A stretch of DNA of 43,115 nucleotides, taken from CBDUQP01 sp965369385 (lineage in GTDB: Bacteria; Planctomycetota; Phycisphaerae; SM23-33). Position numbers and translations under genes: made by a program. Location of the stretch: positions 1 through 43,115 of the forward strand of contig CBDUQP010000010.1 in the NCBI GenBank assembly GCA_965369385.1. The letters run 5' to 3'. The notes beneath the pieces are model-generated. The model was not told the origin of the DNA and made no database searches. It saw only the letters and a list, made by a program, of their open reading frames with translations. This document shows positions 34,894 through 43,115 of the stretch, piece by piece (the first letter of the stretch is position 1; the number at the start of each line of letters is the position of its first letter).

Positions 34894-35373
34894 ATGCAAG
34901 ACATCACCAACATACAGATACGTTCAGCCAGAGTGCCTGACGCCAGGCAAATCTGCGATCTGGTCAATGAATACGCAGAACAAGGCCTTATGCTGCATCG
35001 AAGTCTCGAGAGTATCTATCACTCTCTCAGGGATTTCATCGTTGCTGACATCGATGGAAACATCGTTGGTTGCGTATCTGTCGATATTTTCTGGGACGAC
35101 CTTGCCGAAATAAGATCACTCGCGGTAGCTGCCGATCAGAACGGCAGGGGTGTCGGAGGCAAGCTTATCGATGCCGCTATCAAAAGTGCCGATAAAATCG
35201 AAATTCGCAGACTTTTCGCCCTTACTTACGAAAAAGACTTCTTCACCCGTCGTGGATTTGAAGTTATCGAGCGTAATTCCCTGCCCGATAAAGTCTGGAC
35301 TGCCTGCATAGGCTGCCCCAAAGCAGACGCTTGCGACGAAACAGCCGTCATGTTCAAGATGGACACGGTCTAA
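34894..35373 (+). CDS. GNAT N-acetyltransferase, short ArgA-like
   Basis: 159 residues, single GNAT domain. RSLAVAADQNGRGVGGKLIDAA is the acetyl-CoA binding stretch in parts (QNGRGVGGKL). The C-terminal CIGCPKADACDETA is typical of stand-alone N-acetylglutamate synthases, as in actinobacterial ArgA. It would start arginine biosynthesis; no other arginine gene is in the window. No clear ribosome site is visible immediately before the ATG. Confidence 0.85.
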   Translation: MQDITNIQIRSARVPDARQICDLVNEYAEQGLMLHRSLESIYHSLRDFIVADIDGNIVGCVSVDIFWDDLAEIRSLAVAADQNGRGVGGKLIDAAIKSADKIEIRRLFALTYEKDFFTRRGFEVIERNSLPDKVWTACIGCPKADACDETAVMFKMDTV

Positions 35374-35500
35374 TCTCACCGTTTTCCCGCCCCGCACAAC
35401 ATTGACGAAAACGTCACTGAACGATATTCTTAGACACTGTGTAGCGCCGCTGGCGGAAACCGCATTCCTGCCGACGGCGGATTCCTCCAGACCGATTCCC

Positions 35501-36499
35501 ATGGAGCTTAATTACGTGTACAAAATGCTGATTATATCGATGGCGATGGCTGCAATCGCCGGCTGCCAGCCCACAGGCTCGCCGCCAATCGCAGACCAGG
35601 AGGACAATCTGGCCGCGACCTCCAACGAACCTCCCCAGACCGGGCAGATAATGGCCCGCGTCAATGGTCGGGCCATAACCAACCAGCAACTCTACAACAT
35701 GCTGCTGGACAGGTCTGGATACCGCCTATCACGCCAGATCATCTGCAACGAACTGGTCAAGCAGATGGCGGCCGAGAAGAAGGTCACCATTACCGATGCC
35801 GATATCGCCGCGGAACACAACCGCACTATTGAGCAAATGGCGCCAGGCGTCAAAACGGCCAATGAGAAGGAACAGTTGCTGATCCAACTCATGCAGTCCA
35901 GAAGCATTACCAGGAGAACCTGGAACATGATCATGTGGCGCAACGCTGTTCTCCGAAAGCTCGTTTCGCATGACATCAACATACCTGCCGACACCATCCA
36001 GAAGCAATTTGACCGCGAGCATGGCCGTCGCGTCGTGGTGCGGGAAGTGGCTGCCAAGTCCATAGAAATCGCCCGGCTGGTGAAGGACCTCGCCGAGAAC
36101 AAAGCCGACTTCATCGAACTGACTGACAAATACTCGCTGAGCCTCAGTGCCCAAAATGGCGGACTGCTCCCCCCCATCGGCAGAGACACCATCGAAGCGT
36201 CACCCGCAATCCGGCAAGTTGCCATGACCATGCAGACAATTGGCGAGATATCCGACCCGGTGCAGGTGGGAAAACGCTTCCACATTCTGAAACTTGAGAA
36301 AGTGCTCGCGCCCGACAAAGTTAAGCTCGAAGACGTCAGGCCGCAAATAGTAGCAAAGCTGAAAGAGCGGGTAATCCGCGCCGAAGGGCACAAACTCCTG
36401 CTGCATCTGACCAAGACTGCCGATATCGAATACGTGGATCCGATTTTGAAATCCAAAGATGAACAAAATAGACTCGCACGGAAAGGGAATACCCCGTGA
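35501..36499 (+). CDS. Parvulin/SurA-type peptidyl-prolyl isomerase lipoprotein
   Basis: About 332 residues. N-terminal hydrophobic stretch MLIISMAMAAIAGC ends in a lipobox with the likely lipid-modified cysteine, so export to the periplasm and membrane anchoring are expected. A helical SurA-like N-domain follows. The parvulin domain spans about 190-290, with FIELTDKYSLS, NGGLLPPIGR, and GEISDPVQVGKRFHILKLE. ATG 35501 is used; a TTG at 35402 would place 33 extra residues before the signal, and ATG 35525 starts closer to it. The stop overlaps the GTG start of the aminotransferase gene (GTGA). Confidence 0.85.
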   Translation: MELNYVYKMLIISMAMAAIAGCQPTGSPPIADQEDNLAATSNEPPQTGQIMARVNGRAITNQQLYNMLLDRSGYRLSRQIICNELVKQMAAEKKVTITDADIAAEHNRTIEQMAPGVKTANEKEQLLIQLMQSRSITRRTWNMIMWRNAVLRKLVSHDINIPADTIQKQFDREHGRRVVVREVAAKSIEIARLVKDLAENKADFIELTDKYSLSLSAQNGGLLPPIGRDTIEASPAIRQVAMTMQTIGEISDPVQVGKRFHILKLEKVLAPDKVKLEDVRPQIVAKLKERVIRAEGHKLLLHLTKTADIEYVDPILKSKDEQNRLARKGNTP

Positions 36500-37725
36500 C
36501 TGACGACTGGACCATACCCGTTGCCCCAAGAATAGAACGCCTTCCGCCCTACCTGTTCGGAAAGCTCAATGCAATGCGTGACGAGAAACGTCGCGCCGGT
36601 GCAGACATTATCGATCTGGGTATGGGCAACCCGCACGACCCCCCGCCCCAGAAGGTTATCGACAAGCTGTGCGAGTCGGCCCAGGACCCCCGCACACACG
36701 GATACAGCAAGTCCAGTGGGATCCCGAACCTCAAGCGGGATATCGCCGATCTCTACAAGAAGAGATACGGTGTCACGCTGGACCCCGAGACCGAAGTCAT
36801 CGGCCTGCTGGGCTCCAAGGAAGGTTTCTCGCACATGTGCCTCGCCCTGATGGGACCAGGCGACACTGCCATTGTGGGAGACCCGTTCTTCCCCATACAC
36901 GTTTACGGCGTGGCGCTTGCAGGCGGAAATGTTATCAACGTGCCCCTGGGCAATGATCAGGCCTTCCTCGACAGAATCGCATACGTTGTCGAGCACCTGT
37001 ACCCGAAACCAAAGATGATCATCCTCAACTATCCGCACAACCCCACCGCCATGACGGTGGACGATGTAAGTTTCTTCGAAGCCGCCGTCGCACTGGCCAA
37101 ACGCGAAGGAGTTATGATCATCCACGATTTCGCCTACGGGAGAACAACGTTCGACGATTATTTCGCTCCCTCATTCCTTCAGGCTCCGGGTGCCAAGGAC
37201 GTGGGCGTGGAGTTCGTCACGATGTCCAAGCCCTACAACATGGCCGGCTGGCGCGTGGGATTCTGCCTTGGCAATGCCGAGATGATTCGCGCACTTGCCA
37301 CCATAAAGGGATACTACGATTATGGAAACTTCACACCGATCCAGGTAGCCAGCACACTCGCCCTCCGCGAGTGTGAAGACGACATCGCGGTACAAGGCAA
37401 ACTCTACGAGGCAAGACGAGATGTGGTGGTCTCCGGGCTTCGCAAACTCGGATGGGAGGTCGACTCGCCGCGAGGCAGCATGTTCGTGTGGGCAAAGGTA
37501 GCCGAGCAACACCTCAAGGGGCAAGGCACTATCGACTTCGCCCTACGACTGATGGAAGATGCGGAAGTATCGGTCTCTCCAGGCAGAGGCTTCGGCGAAA
37601 AGGGTGAAGGTTATGTGCGAATCGCCCTGGTCGAAAACGAAATACGTCTCAAGCAGGCGATCCGCCAGATAGACCGTTGCGTGAACAAGGACATCACAAC
37701 CTGCACTATTCCCAACAAGAGCTGA
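36496..37725 (+). CDS. PLP-dependent aminotransferase, class I/II (AlaC-like)
   Basis: 409 residues, cytoplasmic, with GTG start overlapping the stop of the lipoprotein gene. DLGMGNPHDPPP near 41-52 is the substrate loop of aspartate/alanine-type enzymes, and YPHNPTA contacts the cofactor. The pyridoxal-phosphate lysine is in MSKPYNMAGWRVGF, near residue 245. RIALVEN near the end carries the conserved arginine. Alanine, methionine or LL-diaminopimelate are possible substrates; AlaC-type glutamate-pyruvate activity is a fair guess. Confidence 0.9.
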   Translation: MTDDWTIPVAPRIERLPPYLFGKLNAMRDEKRRAGADIIDLGMGNPHDPPPQKVIDKLCESAQDPRTHGYSKSSGIPNLKRDIADLYKKRYGVTLDPETEVIGLLGSKEGFSHMCLALMGPGDTAIVGDPFFPIHVYGVALAGGNVINVPLGNDQAFLDRIAYVVEHLYPKPKMIILNYPHNPTAMTVDDVSFFEAAVALAKREGVMIIHDFAYGRTTFDDYFAPSFLQAPGAKDVGVEFVTMSKPYNMAGWRVGFCLGNAEMIRALATIKGYYDYGNFTPIQVASTLALRECEDDIAVQGKLYEARRDVVVSGLRKLGWEVDSPRGSMFVWAKVAEQHLKGQGTIDFALRLMEDAEVSVSPGRGFGEKGEGYVRIALVENEIRLKQAIRQIDRCVNKDITTCTIPNKS

Positions 37726-37812
37726 TCACGCCGCGCGAGGAACAATCCTCACGCGAATCGACGTTTTGGGGGAGTTATTATTGGTGGTTGGTCTTTTCGC
37801 GGTGGGACGGGC

Positions 37813-37843
37813 GTGCGGCTGTGCGTCTTTGATCGCGGAAGGG
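37813..37843 (+). repeat. 31-bp dispersed repeat, copy 1
   Basis: Matches 42637-42667 with two mismatches (T/A and A/G). Both begin GTGCGGC and end CGCGGAAGGG. The copy at 42.6 kb sits in a similarly gene-poor region about 4.8 kb away. Confidence 0.75.
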
Positions 37844-37880
37844 GACACGTCCTGCTGCTTACGCAGCTGGATATGTCCCC
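37841..37880. repeat. Long palindromic hairpin in the spacer
   Basis: GGGGACA (37841-37847) pairs with TGTCCCC (37874-37880), with CC/GG at 37851-37852/37869-37870 and GCTGC (37854-37858)/GCAGC (37863-37867) inside, loop TTAC. Terminator or REP-like element. Confidence 0.65.
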
Positions 37881-37961
37881 GACACATGCGGCATTGGGTC
37901 CGCCGCCTGCTACTGAACAGGCTGCGGGCCATTTTTTGTATTCAATTCAGCTCATGACGGA

Positions 37962-38048
37962 GCAAAACGGGGACTGACTCCGCAGCGGCTTGTCACGACG
38001 AAGTCCGCAGGACGAAGACGGAATCGCAGGTGCCTGTCCCCCTTTTGC
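37962..38048. repeat. Imperfect inverted repeat pair, REP-like
   Basis: GCAAAACGGGGACTGACTCC begins at 37962; the reverse complement of 38026-38048 reads GCAAAAGGGGGACAGGCACC then TGC. The shared GCAAAA plus GGGGAC core in inverted copies resembles REP pairs mobilised by RAYT transposases. No transposase is in the window. Confidence 0.6.
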
Positions 38049-38089
38049 GGACAAACGCTCAATAAGGAGTAACTCCCGTATCGCGATGA

Positions 38090-39928
38090 TCAACGAGCAA
38101 TATCAGGACCGGCCGCCCGCCATAACTCCTCAGCAATCGCCTTCATGCCTGCATCGCCGGGCAGCCAGTTGACCTCGCCATGCGTATGACGATCATCGGC
38201 AACGCCTCGATAGGCCGGCAGCTTCGACAGGTGTCCTATTGGTACGAATCGTGCGCCCACAGCTTCGGCTGCGGCGCGGATCAGCTCATCGCGCTGGCCG
38301 CCCGACCACATGCCGATGCAATAGATGCGTTTGGCACCTGCCGACTTGAACTGTGCGATCAGCTTGGCGTAGGACTTGCCGAAGGCCGCGTCAGCATCGC
38401 CAAAGAAGGCCTCGCCAACCTGCAGAACAACCGTATCGGCGGCGAATGCGACGGCCTCTTTCGATGCTGTCAGCTTGCTCTCATCTGCCATCGCCTCGAC
38501 TCGCAGTTCCGGCTTGGCCCCGCGGCGAGCCTTGCAGATGCGATTGAATGTGATGTGGGCGTAGTCCTTTGCCTGTGCACCTGCGGACATGCCCCAATCC
38601 CCGGTCCATGCGAAACCCTTGTGAGGTTTCTGACGGGTAATGCGCCCGCCGAGGAAGAGCACCTTCTTCACCTGCACGGGCACCTCGGGCGTCAGGTTGC
38701 GTTTCATGTATTCAAGAACCACCTTACCGCGATTGGTCAGGCCAGTCGGCTTGGGCGGATACTTGACGCCTTTGTACCGGGCACCGTACTTGGTATATTT
38801 GATGGTCTTGTCTTTGGGGTCTGCCAGCATTGCGACGACCCGCTTGGTGCCATTGGGATCGGTCTTGTGGAACGTCGTCGTCTCGCCGTGCTCCAGCGAC
38901 CAGACACCCGCTTCGCGGAAGGCGTGATAGCTCCAGTCCCAGCCGTATTTCTCCATCAATTCCAGATTGTCGCGGAGGAACCTGGTGGCATCGGGCGCCC
39001 AGCGAGCGACTCCGAACTCGCCGCAGTATATTCGCACTCCGTGACGTTTCTGGAATTCGATCACCGGAGCAAGCTCAACTTCCAGCCGCTTGCGATCCCA
39101 CCAGCCGCCGCCACTATCATTTATATCGCCGGGCCATCGCTGGATCCTGCCGGGATGCACGCCCTGGTGTGTATAGCGGATCGGCTGCCACTGGTGCAGG
39201 GAGTAGATTATCTCGCCGCCGCGCCCGTCAAGCAGCGGGAACTCGCGGAATCCCCAGACCAGCCCTCCCGGACCACTCGAGATCACTATCGGATGGGTCT
39301 TGTCGATCTTGCGGACTTCATCGATGCCTTTCTGTGCCCAGATCGGCCAGTTCTTCGGGAAGGTAGGCATGTCGCGGTAGTCGAGCGGTTCGTTGGCCAG
39401 TTCCAGCCAGATATCTTCCTCGCGGCCGGCGCTTATCTTGGCAAGCCTGCGCCAGCATTCCAGGTACTTCGCCAGTGCGGCAGGATCGTCCCAATATGGT
39501 ATCGGTTTGCCCTTGGAATCTTTGGTGGGGTTATCGACGGGCACCTGGTGCAGGTCAATAATCACCGACAGACCGAGCTTCTTGGCGCGGTCGAGACCGG
39601 CGGGCAGGTCGGCCACCATCTTGTCAAATGTTGCCTGCGTGGTCAGCCCGGGACGTCGCTGCCAGATTGGGCACATCATGTATCGCACCTGGTTGGCATG
39701 CCACTTTTTGGCGGCGTCTTCCAGATCCTTCTGCTTCAGTGTGCAGACGGTGAATCCGCGATAGCGTTTGTCGGCAGACTGTTTGGGGTAAGCACGCTTG
39801 TCGGCAGCGAGGCAACCGGTGGAAACCATCGCGGCCAGCAAGAGCGACAGGATTGCACGTGTGGGAACTGGGGTCTTGGACACAGTGGGAATCTCCAAAG
39901 GTGTGTTGTTGCAGATGCCAATAGGCAT
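38090..39928 (-). CDS. GH5-like glycoside hydrolase with C-terminal SGNH-type domain
   Basis: 612 residues. Signal segment about 24-40 (AILSLLLAAMVSTGC) has a lipobox with Cys39, so export with possible lipid anchoring. The GH5 fold has acid/base Glu180 in LELANEPL and nucleophile Glu303 in YCGEFGV; strands such as VIIDLHQVP also fit. Likely endo-glucanase/mannanase-type; substrate unknown. The C-terminal domain from about 418 resembles SGNH hydrolases, but its first block reads LFLGGRIT (Arg428 where the nucleophilic serine of GNSIT should be), so it is probably inactive. Downstream of the GntR/LacI-type regulator by 55 bases on the same strand. The start has no clear ribosome site. Confidence 0.85.
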   Translation of the reverse strand: MPIGICNNTPLEIPTVSKTPVPTRAILSLLLAAMVSTGCLAADKRAYPKQSADKRYRGFTVCTLKQKDLEDAAKKWHANQVRYMMCPIWQRRPGLTTQATFDKMVADLPAGLDRAKKLGLSVIIDLHQVPVDNPTKDSKGKPIPYWDDPAALAKYLECWRRLAKISAGREEDIWLELANEPLDYRDMPTFPKNWPIWAQKGIDEVRKIDKTHPIVISSGPGGLVWGFREFPLLDGRGGEIIYSLHQWQPIRYTHQGVHPGRIQRWPGDINDSGGGWWDRKRLEVELAPVIEFQKRHGVRIYCGEFGVARWAPDATRFLRDNLELMEKYGWDWSYHAFREAGVWSLEHGETTTFHKTDPNGTKRVVAMLADPKDKTIKYTKYGARYKGVKYPPKPTGLTNRGKVVLEYMKRNLTPEVPVQVKKVLFLGGRITRQKPHKGFAWTGDWGMSAGAQAKDYAHITFNRICKARRGAKPELRVEAMADESKLTASKEAVAFAADTVVLQVGEAFFGDADAAFGKSYAKLIAQFKSAGAKRIYCIGMWSGGQRDELIRAAAEAVGARFVPIGHLSKLPAYRGVADDRHTHGEVNWLPGDAGMKAIAEELWRAAGPDIAR

Positions 39929-39983
39929 TCTTGGATTACGCCGGCGCCCTTGGAACAGCCAGAAACTCGAACCGACAGGTTCA

Positions 39984-41087
39984 TTAGGCCGGCCTGATAC
40001 GCCTCTGAGGTATTCGTGTGATGCCTTGCGGGCGATTGCGTGAAAGCACCCAGCGTTGGACTATGTCTGCACCCTTGGATACCACCTCGGCCGAATCCCA
40101 GGACCAGGTCCACGGTCTGATCTCGTTGTACTTGCGGGTTCTCACGTTCCCGTCTACAACCACGGGCGCTATCAACTGCACCTGCGGCAGGCTGTCTATG
40201 ATTCCAGTCTCCATGAGCACGAAATCCAGGAAGTTATCCTGCGTGCAAAACAGCGTGTCAAAGCCACCTTCCTGCAGGAGGTCGGCGATCTGCTCACCGG
40301 TCGCATTGACGTTCGAATAGTTCATGCGGGTTACCTGGCGGATCAAATCGCTTATGCCAATACGAACGACCTTCACATCATCGCTACGATTCATTTCCGC
40401 GGCGGCTTCGGTGATACCGCGAATCGTATCGTCGTACGGGGACACTTTGAGATCGTCAATAACCACCAACATGCGTTTTCGGGGCCCGAAAACCTCTTGG
40501 CACACATCGTGGCCGAGCTTCACGGCGTCAATAACAACTGTGGGCAAATCCGCGCCGGCAAGCAGGCGGTCTACCACTACTACCGGCGTAGTCCGCGACA
40601 ACTTGGCGAAATACTCTCCATTGGGGTCTTCCTCGGTTGGCCAGAGAATTATGCCCTTGACGCCATTGGCAACGAAGTGCTCGGCGATTTCGCGTTCCCG
40701 GACCGGATCGTGATTCGATGCCCGCACAACCACGAAGTTGTATCGGTCGGCAAACGCTTCATCCACGAAACCCAGAACATTCTTGTGGAACGATTCGGTT
40801 CCCGCGTACGGCTGAATGAAACCGAACGTGATGGCTGTCTGCTGGCACCCTTCTTCGCCGATCAGCGTGATACCTTTACCGTGATGAGAAACAACCATCC
40901 CCTCTTCTTCCAAGTAGCCGACTGCACGCTGAATAACGGTAAGACTGACGCCGAATTCGCTGCTCAGTGCGCGAACCGACGGCAATGGCATATCCGCCTC
41001 ATAGACACCGGTCCGTGCGCGCTGCTTGATTGCCTGGGCAACCTGATGATACATCGGAACCTTGTTTCCAGGTAAAGCTCTTGCCAT
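39984..41087 (-). CDS. GntR-type HTH regulator with LacI/periplasmic-binding-like effector domain
   Basis: About 367 residues. The N-terminal winged helix (PMYHQVAQAIKQRA, PLPSVRALSSEFGVSLTVIQRAVGYLE) is GntR-like; the rest, from about 78, follows the sugar-binding fold of LacI/AraR proteins (GFVDEAFADRYNFVVV, KGIILWPTEE, VVVVDRLLAG). ATG 41087 has AAGGAAGG eight bases before it; a start at 41177 is less likely. It precedes the glycosidase gene, so it may control plant-polymer or oligosaccharide use with a mono- or oligosaccharide effector. Confidence 0.9.
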   Translation of the reverse strand: MARALPGNKVPMYHQVAQAIKQRARTGVYEADMPLPSVRALSSEFGVSLTVIQRAVGYLEEEGMVVSHHGKGITLIGEEGCQQTAITFGFIQPYAGTESFHKNVLGFVDEAFADRYNFVVVRASNHDPVREREIAEHFVANGVKGIILWPTEEDPNGEYFAKLSRTTPVVVVDRLLAGADLPTVVIDAVKLGHDVCQEVFGPRKRMLVVIDDLKVSPYDDTIRGITEAAAEMNRSDDVKVVRIGISDLIRQVTRMNYSNVNATGEQIADLLQEGGFDTLFCTQDNFLDFVLMETGIIDSLPQVQLIAPVVVDGNVRTRKYNEIRPWTWSWDSAEVVSKGADIVQRWVLSRNRPQGITRIPQRRIRPA

Positions 41088-41341
41088 TGGTCTGACCTTC
41101 CTTCGTGTCAGCAATTCAGCGATACGCATGCTTTCTTTGACGCCATTATTGAAGCAGGCGTCGAAGATGTGTATCACTGTAACGCTATAATGATAATCTT
41201 AACAGGCCGCCCCGTCAAGGCCATTACGCCAGTTTAGGCAATCGCGTCAGGGACACAATGCCGACAACGGGCGATTACAAAACTAAACATCTGCTAAACA
41301 TGGCTTTATGTTTCAGTGTATCTGCCGATGAATAAAGCAAA

Positions 41342-41381
41342 AGGGCAGGACGAGCGCCTCCAATGGCGTGCGTCCTGCCCT
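41342..41381. terminator. Strong terminator hairpin after the HMGL-like aldolase gene
   Basis: AGGGCAGGACG (41342-41352) pairs perfectly with CGTCCTGCCCT (41371-41381), with CGCC/GGCG inside. On the minus strand a TTTTGC-TTTATT tract follows, and on the plus strand CTTATTTTC. It lies 78 bases after the aldolase stop and can work for both strands. Confidence 0.8.
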
Positions 41382-41458
41382 CTTATTTTCGGCATATGAC
41401 CGACTTGCCGGATAGACAATCCCCGGCATCAAGCCGGAAGTCTCTTTCGCGGACAGTC

Positions 41459-42406
41459 TTAGTCCTCTTCAACCGTCTGCTTGTAGAATGCCAGATAGTC
41501 ATCGCGATCCGGGCCGCTCATCCACTTTATCGCGTCCAGCGGGTGTTCGTTGCGAATACCGGTCACCATGTAAGGAATATGGTATCCCCAGAAAATCTCC
41601 TGCTGCAACGGGACGATCGTATCGCCAATGACCCTCAGGATCGGTTCTATGTTGTACTTGGGGTTCTTCAGGAAGCCCAGCAGGAGTTCCAGCGGGCAAT
41701 TGCCGGCAGCTCGTCCCAGGCCGTAGAGAGTGCCATCAAGATAATTCGCATTCCTGATAATGCCTTCGATCGTATTGGCAAACGCCAACTGCTGGTTGTT
41801 GTGGAAGTGCACGCCAACTTCCTTGTCCTTCAGATGCATCCTGAAACGCTCGACCATGTAATGCACTTCTTCGCTGTACAGCGCGCCGAAGCTGTCAACA
41901 ATATAGACGGCCAGGACCTTGGTCTCCTGCCCGATCTGCTGAAGGGCTTCGTCAAGGAAAGGTCCGCCTTCCCGCGAAATCGCCATCACATTGATAGCAG
42001 TCTCATAACCCTTTTCATTAGCGTTATTTGCCAGGGCGATAGCCTTGTCCACATCTTTGACATATGTGGCCACTCGAATCATATCAATATCCGACTCAGA
42101 CCTGTCGAGGATATCTTCCGGACTGGACTTGTGCGCATCCATCATCACCGCCAGCTTCGACGTTCCCTTGTCGATACCATCGGTCACCCGGGCAATGTCC
42201 TCTTCAACACAAAAACGCCACGGGCCATACTCGTCGACAGAGAACATCTCTTTGGAATTCTTATAACCGATCTCGATATAGTCGATACCGGCTTCGCAGC
42301 ATGCCCTATAGACCGCGCGAACCGTCTTTAACGAGAAGTTCGAGTTATTCACCAGACCACCATCGCGAATGGTGCAGTCGACTACCTTGATCTCTGGACG
42401 ATACAT
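41459..42406 (-). CDS. HMGL-like (DRE-TIM) aldolase family protein
   Basis: 315 residues. VVDCTIRDGGLVNN carries the aspartate and arginine of the DRE-TIM metallo-aldolase site, and VHFHNNQQLAFAN supplies the two metal-binding histidines. Related to 4-hydroxy-2-oxovalerate aldolase and HMG-CoA lyase; here in a form found in sugar or capsule clusters, with unknown substrate. GCAGGAG eight bases upstream fixes ATG 42406. It stands alone, with terminator at 41342-41381 and a gene-poor region upstream. Confidence 0.85.
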   Translation of the reverse strand: MYRPEIKVVDCTIRDGGLVNNSNFSLKTVRAVYRACCEAGIDYIEIGYKNSKEMFSVDEYGPWRFCVEEDIARVTDGIDKGTSKLAVMMDAHKSSPEDILDRSESDIDMIRVATYVKDVDKAIALANNANEKGYETAINVMAISREGGPFLDEALQQIGQETKVLAVYIVDSFGALYSEEVHYMVERFRMHLKDKEVGVHFHNNQQLAFANTIEGIIRNANYLDGTLYGLGRAAGNCPLELLLGFLKNPKYNIEPILRVIGDTIVPLQQEIFWGYHIPYMVTGIRNEHPLDAIKWMSGPDRDDYLAFYKQTVEED

Positions 42407-42636
42407 TCTTCATACTCCTGCAGCAAAACGGCAGTGACCGAAAGCAATACTCTCAATCTGCCGTACGAGAAACGAATATTCAACGGGTCCAGAGCCAGTT
42501 AAACTGCCCACCAGCCGCCGGCCCGCCCATGATAGATCAGTGATTATACAACATAATAGGCTATAAGGCAGCACCTTTCGCGGAAGGGGCGTCACGACAA
42601 GGCGAACACGCAGGTCTGTTTGCGATGGCACTTGGT

Positions 42637-42667
42637 GTGCGGCAGTGCGTCTTTGGTCGCGGAAGGG
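42637..42667 (+). repeat. 31-bp dispersed repeat, copy 2
   Basis: Partner of 37813-37843 with two mismatches. Followed by GGGTACCC and a GC-rich stretch unlike the hairpin that follows copy 1. Confidence 0.75.
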
Positions 42668-42802
42668 TACCCTCCTTCGGCGGGCAGGCACGTATGTGCG
42701 ATTCGCCTGCGGGCCGCGCGCTGTCATATATCTACATACTGACCGCGGCTGTGGATTTGGATGCAGCGAATTTGGTGTTAAATATTCCAAACGGTCTGAA
42801 AC

Positions 42803-42853
42803 ACGCAACAAACTTCCAAAAGCGTTGCGTTTGTTGCGTCTTTTGGACAACGC
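42803..42853. repeat. Interleaved inverted repeats
   Basis: ACGCAACAAAC (42803-42813) is the exact reverse complement of GTTTGTTGCGT (42829-42839). CCAAAAG (42816-42822) matches CTTTTGG (42840-42846), and GCGTTG (42822-42827) matches CAACGC (42848-42853). The pairs cross, so two alternative folds exist. Confidence 0.6.
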
Positions 42854-43115
42854 TCGAGATTTTGCGTTTCGTTGCAATGCCGCTCACAATAGAGACTTAC
42901 GCTTACGAGATTTGCAATAACGTGAAAAACCCGCCTGTGCAACACCTCTCTTTCATATTTTTCCATATTTTCAAGAAACGGCCGACGTTTTTGTCGAATC
43001 ATCATCAATTCCTCCCGCTGCCTGCCCAATGCGCTGCATATGAGTGAAGAGTTACACAATGTCACTGCTGTCCCATCATAAGTTGAATAGGGTTAATTGA
43101 TTATCGTTTTCATGT

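Larger units (their letters stand above)
37726..38089. other. Repeat-rich spacer after the aminotransferase gene
   Basis: No gene. A hairpin with CGCG/CGCG ends and AGG/CCT inside lies at about 37734-37755 just after the stop, a possible terminator. The rest is repetitive: hairpin 37841-37880, inverted pair 37962-38048 and a 31-base unit shared with 42637-42667. Confidence 0.55.
42407..43115. other. Gene-poor right end with repeats
   Basis: I see no credible gene. The left part is GC-rich and repetitive: CGCGGAAGGGG near 42580-42590, then the dispersed repeat at 42637-42667. The part from 42770 is AT-rich and contains the interleaved inverted repeats at 42803-42853. The aldolase promoter should be near 42420-42470 on the minus strand. 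Confidence 0.5.

Noticed and set aside
35692..37125. Minus-strand frame of 477 codons
   Set aside because: Shadow of the isomerase lipoprotein and aminotransferase genes.
38180..39997. Long open frame of about 600 codons on the plus strand
   Set aside because: Antisense to the GH5 gene; its translation has no domain pattern and a biased composition typical of a reverse-strand shadow.
42803..42853. Classical H-type pseudoknot
   Set aside because: The arms of the second stem directly abut the first, leaving no loop to cross an 11-pair stem.
42410..42877. Minus-strand and plus-strand frames at the right end
   Set aside because: They run through repeat DNA and contain no coherent hydrophobic or motif pattern.

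Overview
The window reads as a bacterial chromosome segment of moderately high GC. It has long intergenic spacers, structured palindromic repeats, a two-gene ATP-binding oligopeptide transporter and paralogues typical of Planctomycetota. A Phycisphaerae-like anaerobic or facultative saccharide degrader is the best guess. That assignment is inference from gene content and repeat style; no rRNA or other phylogenetic marker is present.

Layout, left to right. (1) 1-572: leader region with a possible insertion-sequence end and a structured repeat. (2) 573-6013: transketolase, a 1-phosphofructokinase-like PfkB kinase, two HAD phosphatases facing each other, and a FabG-like short-chain dehydrogenase. 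(3) 6103-13152: a 2-oxoacid dehydrogenase complex split over two divergent units. A fused E1 alpha-beta gene and a DeoR regulator lie on the minus strand; E2 (three lipoyl-type domains, the first lacking its lysine) and E3 lie on the plus strand. (4) 13264-18924: a PHP-like protein, a class II aldolase/short-chain dehydrogenase fusion and an unusually long zinc-type dehydrogenase, which together look like a sugar- or polyol-phosphate catabolic module. (5) 18980-20565: lipB and lipA, overlapping by one base, which make the lipoyl cofactor needed by the E2. (6) 20591-23586, minus strand: a GAF/PP2C phosphatase, an unrecognised conserved protein and an HU/IHF-type DNA-binding protein. (7) 24218-31836: a secreted helical protein followed by an oligopeptide/dipeptide ABC transporter. 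Its first permease gene is interrupted by an in-frame TAG. (8) 31885-37725: 6-phosphogluconolactonase, the ACT-domain/UPF0210 pair, an ArgA-like acetyltransferase, a parvulin-type lipoprotein and a class I aminotransferase. (9) 37726-43115: repeats, a GH5 glycosidase carrying a probably inactive SGNH domain, a GntR/LacI-type regulator, an HMGL-like aldolase and a gene-poor right edge.

How the parts may work together: a sugar-derived compound would be oxidised and cleaved by the module at 13.2-18.9 kb. The products would pass through PfkB, transketolase and pentose-phosphate steps, and the resulting 2-oxoacid would be oxidised by the E1/E2/E3 complex, with lipoate supplied by lipB/lipA. The DeoR regulator sits in the divergent E1/E2 control region. 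The substrate is not shown by the sequence.

Strongest candidates for something new: the aldolase-SDR / PHP-like / long dehydrogenase module tied to a lipoylated complex; the structured repeat family with a conserved frame and exchangeable inner hairpin; the amber codon splitting the permease; and several enzymes with altered active-site positions (E2 domain 1, PHP-like protein, SGNH domain).
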